A stretch of DNA of 64,000 bases from Silvimonas amylolytica (GTDB lineage Bacteria > Pseudomonadota > Gammaproteobacteria > Burkholderiales > Chitinibacteraceae). The first letter of the stretch is position 1. Each line of letters starts with the position of its first letter. Under the pieces are notes generated by a model. The model was not told the origin of the DNA. It did not search any database and was given only the letters and a program-made list of their open reading frames with translations. The stretch covers positions 696,729-760,728 of the forward strand of contig NZ_BMLY01000002.1 of NCBI RefSeq assembly GCF_014645555.1, in the 5' to 3' direction. Positions 57,673 to 64,000 of the stretch are shown here, piece by piece. The position numbers were made by a program, and so were the translations under genes.

Positions 57673-59103
57673 CTATTTGGCTTCGCGCTCAAACTCGGGC
57701 AACTTCCACGTGCCAGACAAGACTTCTTCCTTGGGCTGGTAGATGCGCAGAATGGCGTAGAAACCGCCCTTGGGTGCGGGCAACCAGTTGGTGCCGTCGG
57801 TGGGTTTGTCGGCTGAGACGGTGACGGTAAAACCACCATCTGCGTCTTTCTTGATGCCCGGGGTGTCGCTACCAAACTTGTACCGGCTGATGGGATTCTC
57901 GATCAGCATTTTGGTCGTGGCATCGTAAATGGTCAGCGACCAGAAGGCGTTGTTGGGCGGCTCACCCGAGAACTTCACCTTATAGGCGTTGTTGCCATCC
58001 AGCGGCTGGTTCTGGCTGTCGGTATAACGCAGCGGGTACACCGCTTCTTTCTCGCCATTCCCACCCAGGTACGGGCCGGCCACCACCGCCCGGAATGGAT
58101 AGTTGTACCCGAAATTGTCCATGCCCTTGTTGAAGCTCCAGCCCTGGCGGGACTCGGATATCTGCGTGACCGAGGCCACGGCAATGTACGGGGCATCTTC
58201 AACGGCGCGCATCAAGCCTTTCTTTTGCGCGTCGTTGAGTTTGCTCGGGTCAAAGCCCTTGTCGGTCAAGCCAATGCGCTCAAATTGCCCATACAGCGCC
58301 TTGTCATCCGGGCGCACCGGGTTGTCTTTCAGCACGGCGGCCAGTTGGGTATAGAAACCCAGCGGATCGTCACCGATCTCTGGCAGCGGCTTGAGCGAAG
58401 CGGCCGGTGCCTTCCAGTCTTTCTTGCCCAGCGCGGTGAGCGGGCGCAGATCAAACTGGTCTTGCAGGGCGTGCAGTTTGGTCATGTCCTCACCCGGCGA
58501 GACGCGCATGCGGCCCCACAGCCAGACCTTGCTGGTCTTGATATCCAGCCGTTTCACGCCAGCAGGCAGTTTGCCTTTCCAGCCCGGACCCACCAACGCA
58601 AAGCGGCCGGCTTTGGTGCCGGTGGTACGACGGCCGATATAGTGTTCCAGCTCTTGCCACATGTTGAAGGTATCGACCACGTAGTAGCGGTCATGGGTAT
58701 CGGGTACCGACAACACATACGGGCCGTGCGACAGATCGACCACCGCGCTCAGGTAGGCGGTGTCGTTGTTGGCGGTGGGCATGTCCAGCGCCTTGGGCGT
58801 GGCCAGTTCACGCGCCCAGCCGATCTGGTTCATGGGGGCGCGGTAGCTGGTACTGGGCTTGGGATCTGGCACGTCGATGTACTCGCGCATGACGCGTTCC
58901 ATACGCACCAGCGGGTAGCCCCAGATATAGGCCGACAAGCCCTGTTCGTAGGCATCGTATTCCATGCCTTTGGCGACGTTTTCCGGCGTGCCGGCGGTTT
59001 TCAGTATTGGATCGGGCCAGTCTTTGGCTTGGGCAAGCGGGCTAGCCGCCAGGCTTGCGGCAATCATGGCCATGACCAACAACGATTGACGAGCTTTAAA
59101 CAA
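57673..59103 (-). CDS. Secreted DUF1254/DUF1214 protein, duplicate A
   Basis: 476 residues from a TTG at 59103, 8 bases behind AAGGAG; the frame is open to 59205 without a better start. Sec signal MFKARQSLLVMAMIAASL then AASPLAQA, cleavage before KDWPDP. The N-terminal DUF1254 part includes IWGYPLVRMERVMREYIDVP and ANNDTAYLSAVVDLS; the C-terminal DUF1214 part includes AFWSLTIYDATTKML and TNWLPAPKGGFYAILRIY. Function of the family is not established. Nearly identical to the protein at 62252. The next gene upstream is the outer-membrane-like protein at 59280. Confidence 0.85.
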   Translation of the reverse strand: MFKARQSLLVMAMIAASLAASPLAQAKDWPDPILKTAGTPENVAKGMEYDAYEQGLSAYIWGYPLVRMERVMREYIDVPDPKPSTSYRAPMNQIGWARELATPKALDMPTANNDTAYLSAVVDLSHGPYVLSVPDTHDRYYVVDTFNMWQELEHYIGRRTTGTKAGRFALVGPGWKGKLPAGVKRLDIKTSKVWLWGRMRVSPGEDMTKLHALQDQFDLRPLTALGKKDWKAPAASLKPLPEIGDDPLGFYTQLAAVLKDNPVRPDDKALYGQFERIGLTDKGFDPSKLNDAQKKGLMRAVEDAPYIAVASVTQISESRQGWSFNKGMDNFGYNYPFRAVVAGPYLGGNGEKEAVYPLRYTDSQNQPLDGNNAYKVKFSGEPPNNAFWSLTIYDATTKMLIENPISRYKFGSDTPGIKKDADGGFTVTVSADKPTDGTNWLPAPKGGFYAILRIYQPKEEVLSGTWKLPEFEREAK

Positions 59104-59143
59104 TTGATCTCTCCTTGCGGGTTGGTGTGGTGACGCTTCTCGG

Positions 59144-59251
59144 TCAGCGTGCCTGAGCGTCGATCCAGGGGGATATGCGGAGCCTGCGCCGGGTGAGCAA
59201 CACATGGCGGGCTCCCATCAGCATAGCCAGGCAAATGACGAGTGCAATCAA
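59144..59251 (-). CDS. Possible 35-residue membrane peptide ahead of DUF1254 duplicate A
   Basis: TTG-initiated frame coding MIALVICLAMLMGARHVLLT and then a basic tail with RRRLRISPW. One hydrophobic helix and a positively charged end. The start signal is weak, and it may be only a remnant. A part of the sequence recurs upstream of the second DUF1254 copy (see findings). Confidence 0.2.
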   Translation of the reverse strand: MIALVICLAMLMGARHVLLTRRRLRISPWIDAQAR

Positions 59252-59279
59252 CAGCCCTGGTGACAGCGAATAACCTTCT

Positions 59280-60092
59280 TTACTTGGGGAACAGCAGGGT
59301 CACGACCGCTCGCAGCCCCCAGCCATGCGCCCCGGAATCCGGCGAGGCGGCCCAGTAACGCACGCCGCCGCCCAGACTGACCGGCTGGTTGCCGAACTTC
59401 ACGAGTTTGCTGACCATGCCATTGATGGGTACCGACCACTGCCGGTGGGTCCAGTCATAGGTGGATTCGGTGTTCAGGGTGTAGGTCCAGGCATCCTTGG
59501 TGGTGTAGGCCAGGAAGGGCTGCAAGAATGTCGAGTTCACCTCGGGACGGTCGCTTTGTCCGGCAAAAGACCAGATATGGTTGGCCAGCGCGCCGTAGGT
59601 CCAGCCGTGGTTTTGCCACAGCAATACGGCGGTAGGGCCAGCGCCCCATTTCTCGGCACCCAGCAGTTTGTTGGTGTCGGTGGGCAACAGCAGCACTGGG
59701 CCAACGCCCCAGATCAGGCCACTTTCAGTGGGCTTTTGCGGCGACAGGAAAAAGCTTTGCACCACGTCGCCAATCCCGCTTTGTGAGCCCGCACCCGGTG
59801 CGATATCACTTTGCGAGACCACCGGCACAATGGTGCGCGAAATCAGGTTCCATTCATCATTCAGATGAAACGGAATCACCGGCTGGAAGTTCAGTAGATA
59901 TTTGTCGCCATCTCGCGACGGGCCGATGTCATCGTCGTAGTTGAACTGAAAGGGCACGCTGATCAAAGCCGCCACCGGGTTGCTCAGCTTCTGCGCGAGG
60001 TCTGAGTCACTGTCAGACCAGGCTTGGGCAGAAGATAGAGCCAGTACCATGCCGCTCAGGGCAGGCAAGACAAGTTGAATGCGTGTACGCAT
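59280..60092 (-). CDS. Outer-membrane beta-barrel-like protein
   Basis: 270 residues. Sec signal (LVLPALSGMVLALSSAQA), then alternating beta strands without membrane helices and a C-terminal aromatic end (VVTLLFPK), as in the phenol-degradation MetA/transporter-type barrel family (PF13557-like) often annotated neuromedin U or transporter. FNYDDDIGPSRDGDKYLLNFQP and IPFHLNDEWNLISRTIVP are typical. These proteins commonly neighbour DUF1254 genes. It likely sits in the outer membrane; the substrate is unknown. Confidence 0.7.
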   Translation of the reverse strand: MRTRIQLVLPALSGMVLALSSAQAWSDSDSDLAQKLSNPVAALISVPFQFNYDDDIGPSRDGDKYLLNFQPVIPFHLNDEWNLISRTIVPVVSQSDIAPGAGSQSGIGDVVQSFFLSPQKPTESGLIWGVGPVLLLPTDTNKLLGAEKWGAGPTAVLLWQNHGWTYGALANHIWSFAGQSDRPEVNSTFLQPFLAYTTKDAWTYTLNTESTYDWTHRQWSVPINGMVSKLVKFGNQPVSLGGGVRYWAASPDSGAHGWGLRAVVTLLFPK

Positions 60093-60268
60093 CGGTCTCT
60101 CCAGATTTTGACAGGGAAGGTGTGCGCAAAACCAGCGACACGACCTGGACTACCGCGTGGGCGGTCCAGGGTGTCCGGTCAGGCAAAGGCAGGGTGGCCT
60201 GCATTCGTGGCGGACCACTCAAGAGGTAAAACCGCAGAGCGCTTTACTACTGGAACAACCGCAAAGAC

Positions 60269-61777
60269 TCAGCTCACCAGTTCAAAGTCCGGCATCTTGA
60301 AGATTTTCTGATTCATTTCATCCGTGGCCCCGTAAAAACGGAACGCAGGCAAAGGACGTTTGCCGCTGGTGGGAATCCAGTTTGCTTCCAGCCCGGCCGG
60401 TGCTTTGGGGCCGACGTAGAGCGTCACGCTGCCATCGCTGTTCTTTTTCATCTTGTCCATGTCGTAGGTCGAGAGCGTACTGCGGTTGGACTCGCTGTAG
60501 ATGAACGAGAACGTGGCGCGGTCGTACACCGTCAAGGCCCAGAATTGCTTGACCGGCATGTGCAAAGGTACGTCCACTTTGTACAGCTTGCCGGCCTCCA
60601 GCAGTTTGCCGTTCTTGTCGGCCATGGCCATCATGTACTGGTTGGCCGGGGTGTCGGTTTCGACCTTGGGCATGTAGGTGCACCAGAAGTACTCGGCGGC
60701 ACGTTCCGTCACGTCAACGCGATCTTCATAGGTGAACGTAAACGTCTTGTTTTTATCGGTCTGCATCAGCGACACGTAGTGCCGATCCGGCCAGAACACG
60801 CGTTTGACCATCTCGGTATCAAACCACCACTGCAGATAGAACCAGACATCAATGGCGGCCTGATGCATGGCGCGTTTGGCGGTGTCGTCCGGAGTGAACG
60901 GCTTGCCTTTCTCGATGCCCAGCGAGGTCAGCATGCCCATCATGACCTTGTCTTGCTCCTTGACCGGCTCGACCGACATGATCTCGTGCATGTCCTGGAA
61001 ATGGCGCTCGTCGTAGAACGGCAGCGTGGGGTAACGCATGTCGATCGGATCAAGAAACCGTTGCTTGGGCGGATTGGCTGCTTCAGACAGGTAATACATG
61101 CGCAAACGTTGCGCATATTGGTATGCATCGGCCGCAGTCTTGCCCGCAGCGGGGACAGAGCGGAAGGCAAAGGCAACGCGGTAATTGGGCGACGGCACGT
61201 GGATGTAGCCAGCGGGGACGTCGCCTTTGAAGTCGGGTGGGGTAAACAGGATCTTGCCGCCTTTACCCTTGTCCAGACCGGACGGCCCCACATCGGCAAT
61301 CGTGTATTGCCAGGCATCCACCACCTGCCCGTACAGGCTGCCATCGGGCCCGGCTGCGGGCAACTCCAGCACAACCGGCCCTTTGCGCAAATCGGTAAAT
61401 GCGGAGATATACGGCGTCACGCTGTTGGCGGTGATGGCCTCCAGCTTCGGGGTTGCGGGGCGCGAATAGGTAATGATGTCGTTGTCTTTGAGGCCCAGTT
61501 CATCGATAGCCGCGCGCCGAAAACTGTAGATGGCAATCGCGGGCATGTTCCACAGAATGGCTTCAAAGGCGCGGTGGTATTTGACCTCGTAATCGAAATC
61601 CTTGATCGAGGTTTTGGCACCCGCAGGCGGCTGACCACCTAATGGCTCGCCCTTGGCACCCGCTGCGCCCGTCAGTTTGACGGGTTCGGTATCAGCCAGC
61701 GCTTCGCTGGTAGAAAGGGTCACTGTGCTTGCTACTGCCGTTGCTGCACTTGCCAGCAAAAAATTGCGTCTATCCAC
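60269..61777 (-). CDS. Tat-exported DUF1254/DUF1214 protein
   Basis: 502 residues from the GTG at 61777, 6 bases behind GGGGAG. The N-terminus MDRRNFLLASAATAVAST contains a twin-arginine motif (DRRNFLL) and cleavage would follow SEALA, so export by Tat in folded form is expected, unlike its two Sec-type relatives. DUF1254 part: AIAIYSFRRAAIDELG, DLRKGPVVLELPAAG. DUF1214 part: FWALTVYDRATFSFIYSE, ANWIPTSGKRPLPAFRFYG. It ends in NQKIFKMPDFELVS, the sequence to which both relics match. Confidence 0.82.
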   Translation of the reverse strand: MDRRNFLLASAATAVASTVTLSTSEALADTEPVKLTGAAGAKGEPLGGQPPAGAKTSIKDFDYEVKYHRAFEAILWNMPAIAIYSFRRAAIDELGLKDNDIITYSRPATPKLEAITANSVTPYISAFTDLRKGPVVLELPAAGPDGSLYGQVVDAWQYTIADVGPSGLDKGKGGKILFTPPDFKGDVPAGYIHVPSPNYRVAFAFRSVPAAGKTAADAYQYAQRLRMYYLSEAANPPKQRFLDPIDMRYPTLPFYDERHFQDMHEIMSVEPVKEQDKVMMGMLTSLGIEKGKPFTPDDTAKRAMHQAAIDVWFYLQWWFDTEMVKRVFWPDRHYVSLMQTDKNKTFTFTYEDRVDVTERAAEYFWCTYMPKVETDTPANQYMMAMADKNGKLLEAGKLYKVDVPLHMPVKQFWALTVYDRATFSFIYSESNRSTLSTYDMDKMKKNSDGSVTLYVGPKAPAGLEANWIPTSGKRPLPAFRFYGATDEMNQKIFKMPDFELVS

Positions 61778-62003
61778 TTCGTTCTCCCCGGTCGATCCAT
61801 TGCAAAAAAACAAGCGCCTCGACTGATGCGAGGTCTCCAAAGGCAATGAATTATCTTAGGCAGACATGCCGATTTGTGCCTGGGAGCCAAGAGGGCAGAT
61901 GAGGATTATTCGACCACGCAGACAAGCCAGGGCCGATGGGCAACGGGACGATTGGTGTGGCAGCAATGGGTGGGGGAGCAGACGTTGAGGAACTGAAGTC
62001 GCC

Positions 62004-62030
62004 ATGTCTGCTTCGGCCGATTTGCAGACA
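62004..62030 (+). repeat. Dispersed 22-bp repeat with inverted arms, copy 2
   Basis: 62004-62025 matches the minus-strand sequence at 48824-48803 in 19 of 22 positions. Here the arms TGTCTGC (62005-62011) and GCAGACA (62024-62030) are perfect inverted repeats around a 12-base centre TTCGGCCGATTT. Confidence 0.5.
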
Positions 62031-62120
62031 GCCATGGGGGCCCCCCGGTTTCATAGCCGCAACTGTCGACAGCATTACCCGGAATCAATCACACACATAA
62101 TCAGAATCTGCAACACTTCA

Positions 62121-62180
62121 ACCGATGAGATGAATCAGAACATCTTCAAGATGCCGGATTTTGAAGAGGGCACACTCTAA
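62121..62180 (+). pseudogene. Relic of a DUF1254 gene 3' end, copy 2
   Basis: Plus-strand reading gives TDEMNQNIFKMPDFE followed by EGTL and a stop, matching the tail of the intact protein at 60269. It is the same length (60 bases) and in the same relative place as the relic at 57542. Confidence 0.75.
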
Positions 62181-62201
62181 CCCCCGGTTGATCTGGTCGA
62201 T

Positions 62202-62239
62202 AAAAAAGCCCCGGCGCTGACTGCGTAGGGGCTTTTTTT
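62202..62239. terminator. Bidirectional terminator in the duplicated unit, copy 2
   Basis: AAAAAAGCCCC and GGGGCTTTTTT flanking a GC-rich centre; nearly identical to the hairpin at 57623. Confidence 0.85.
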
Positions 62240-62251
62240 CTGGCGGGCTGA

Positions 62252-63682
62252 CTATTTGGCTTCGCGCTCAAACTCCGGCAACTTCCAGGCACCGGACAAG
62301 ACTTCTTCCTTGGGCTGGTAAATGCGCAGAATGGCGTAGAAACCACCCTTGGGTGCGGGCAACCAGTTGGTGCCGTCGGTGGGTTTGTCGGCCGAGACGG
62401 TGACGGTAAAGCCACCATCTGCGTCTTTCTTGATGCCCGGGGTGTCGCTACCAAACTTGTAACGGCTGATGGGGTTCTCGATCAGCATTTTGGTGGTGGC
62501 GTCGTAAATGGTCAGCGACCAGAAGGCGTTGTTGGGCGGCTCACCCGAGAACTTCACCTTATAGGCGTTGTTGCCATCCAGCGGCTGGTTCTGGCTGTCG
62601 GTATAGCGCAGCGGGTAGACCGCTTCTTTCTCGCCATTGCCGCCCAGGTAGGGGCCGGCCACCACCGCCCGGAATGGATAGTTGTACCCGAAATTGTCCA
62701 TGCCCTTGTTGAAGCTCCAGCCCTGGCGGGACTCGGATATCTGCGTGACCGAGGCCACGGCAATGTACGGGGCATCTTCAACGGCGCGCATCAAGCCTTT
62801 CTTTTGCGCGTCGTTGAGTTTGCTCGGGTCAAAGCCCTTGTCGGTCAAGCCAATGCGCTCAAATTGCCCGTAGAGCGCTTTGTCATCCGGGCGCACCGGG
62901 TTGTCTTTCAGCACGGCAGCCAGTTGGGTGTAGAAACCCAGCGGATCGTCACCGATATCCGGCAGCGGTGTCAGCGAGGCGGCCGGGGCTTTCCAGTCTT
63001 TCTTGCCCAGCGCGGACAGCGGACGCAGATCAAACTGGTCTTGCAGGGCGTGCAACTTGCTCATGTCCTCGCCCGGCGAAACGCGCATGCGGCCCCACAG
63101 CCAGACCTTGCTGGTCTTGATATCAAGGCGTTTCACCCCGGCCGGCAGTTTGCCTTTCCAGCCCGGCCCCACCAGCGCAAAGCGGCCAGCTTTGGTGCCG
63201 GTGGTGCGGCGGCCGATATAGTGTTCCAGCTCTTGCCACATGTTGAAGGTATCAATCACGTAATAGCGGTCGTGGGTGTCCGGCACCGACAACACATACG
63301 GACCTTTGGACAGATCAACCACCGCGCTCAGGTAAGCGGTGTCGTTGTTGGCCGTGGGCATGTCCAGCGCTTTGGGTGTCGCCAGTTCACGCGCCCAGCC
63401 GATCTGGTTCATTGGTGCGCGGTAGCTGGTGCTGGGCTTGGGGTCCGGCACGTCGATGTATTCGCGCATGACGCGTTCCATGCGCACCAGCGGATAGCCC
63501 CAGATATAGGCCGACAAGCCCTGTTCATAGGCGTCGTATTCCATACCTTTGGCCACGTTTTCTGGCGTGCCGGCGGTTTTCAGTATTGGATCGGGCCAGT
63601 CTTTGGCTTGCGCCAGCGGGCTGGCCGCCAGGCTCGCCGCAATCAGGGTCATGGCCAATAACGATTTACGGGCAGTAAACAC
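62252..63682 (-). CDS. Secreted DUF1254/DUF1214 protein, duplicate B
   Basis: 476 residues from the GTG at 63682, which lies 8 bases behind AGGAG and aligns with the TTG start of duplicate A; a TTG at 63688 is in frame but badly spaced. Sec signal MFTARKSLLAMTLIAASL then AASPLAQA. The mature protein differs from duplicate A at only a handful of positions (for example DLSKGPYVL versus DLSHGPYVL, SLTPLPDIG versus SLKPLPEIG). The strong protein conservation suggests recent duplication or gene conversion. Function unknown. Confidence 0.85.
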   Translation of the reverse strand: MFTARKSLLAMTLIAASLAASPLAQAKDWPDPILKTAGTPENVAKGMEYDAYEQGLSAYIWGYPLVRMERVMREYIDVPDPKPSTSYRAPMNQIGWARELATPKALDMPTANNDTAYLSAVVDLSKGPYVLSVPDTHDRYYVIDTFNMWQELEHYIGRRTTGTKAGRFALVGPGWKGKLPAGVKRLDIKTSKVWLWGRMRVSPGEDMSKLHALQDQFDLRPLSALGKKDWKAPAASLTPLPDIGDDPLGFYTQLAAVLKDNPVRPDDKALYGQFERIGLTDKGFDPSKLNDAQKKGLMRAVEDAPYIAVASVTQISESRQGWSFNKGMDNFGYNYPFRAVVAGPYLGGNGEKEAVYPLRYTDSQNQPLDGNNAYKVKFSGEPPNNAFWSLTIYDATTKMLIENPISRYKFGSDTPGIKKDADGGFTVTVSADKPTDGTNWLPAPKGGFYAILRIYQPKEEVLSGAWKLPEFEREAK

Positions 63683-64000
63683 TTTCAATTCTCCTGGAGC
63701 TTGCAGAAAGGCAGTGCCTATCCGGTGGATATAGGTATAGACGGACAGAAAAATATTGAGCGGACCGTCACATCAGCATAGCCAAGAGAAAAGTGAGCGC
63801 AATGTGCGACGCTCCAGGATCAGTACCGGGAGGGCTTGCGGGAGTTACATGGGGAATAGCGGCGAGTCGTCGGTCTCGGTCCCGTCTCCAATCCGGTGCA
63901 TAGCCGACACTCGAGATCAGAGATACTAATGACTGCAATGGCCTGTGGATTCAACCGGTCGATGCAACACACTAGAACCTGCGCAGGCAGGAGGAGTGTG
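63683..64000. other. Upstream region of DUF1254 duplicate B to the window end
   Basis: 318 bases without a supported gene. It contains the ribosome binding site of duplicate B and a 14-base block at 63771-63784 identical to one at 59216-59229 upstream of duplicate A. No promoter is strong enough to name. Confidence 0.5.

Larger units (their letters stand above)
61778..62251. other. Region between the Tat DUF1254 gene and duplicate B
   Basis: 474 bases without an intact gene. Contains the second copy of the 22-base dispersed repeat (62004-62030), the second DUF1254 relic (62121-62180) and a terminator. The stretch 61,850-62,000 shows nothing I can name. Confidence 0.6.

Overview
The window is a moderately GC-rich bacterial chromosome segment with no rRNA, tRNA or CRISPR array that I can see. 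Several gene orders are typical of Betaproteobacteria: rppH near pilS-pilR; def-fmt-htpX-rsmB-DUF4390-ntrY-ntrX-trkA-trkH; and LysM-dprA-smg-topA. A large secreted chitinase with two chitin-binding modules and Pro-Thr linkers points towards a chitin-degrading member of the Neisseriales, such as the Chitinibacter/Silvimonas group. That placement is inference from gene order and content, not from a phylogenetic marker.

Bases 1-41,300 are mostly core genome. They hold a truncated spermidine-synthase-like gene, rppH, the pilS-pilR pair, a PhzF-like gene, ppc, a small secreted protein, the chitinase, a FUSC-family membrane protein and convergent murB/mpl. A diguanylate cyclase, the nine-gene def-to-trkH string and the divergent LysM-dprA-smg-topA string follow, then a GAF-PAS-GGDEF-EAL protein. 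Next come an ECF sigma/anti-sigma pair facing a secreted TPR protein across two look-alike ECF promoters, two tandem PEP-CTERM proteins, and groES-groEL behind a CIRCE operator.

Bases 41,300-48,870 are accessory DNA. An AT-rich non-coding stretch leads into a tightly overlapped operon of a Tn7-like transposon: TnsA, TnsB (DD35E), a short TnsC, two different TniQ proteins and a small sixth gene of unknown function. The layout resembles the tniCABDE set of Tn6022/AbaR elements, with no cas genes. An extra reading frame with a strong ribosome binding site lies inside the 3' end of tnsA. I could not define the transposon ends.

Bases 48,870-56,410 carry an eight-gene lipid-modification operon: FAD oxidoreductase, DUF1365, cyclopropane-fatty-acid-synthase-like methyltransferase, chalcone-isomerase-like protein, MFS transporter, DUF3833 lipoprotein, SDR and SnoaL-like protein. 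Every gene overlaps or nearly touches the next. A TetR regulator is divergent from it, with an inverted repeat between them.

Bases 56,410-64,000 hold an orphan short tyrosine recombinase with a 9-7-9 inverted repeat upstream. After it is a DUF1254 locus with two nearly identical secreted DUF1254 proteins in a 1,562-bp direct duplication. Between the copies are an outer-membrane-like protein and a third, Tat-exported DUF1254 protein. Each copy is preceded by a 60-bp relic of the tail of another DUF1254 gene in the opposite orientation.
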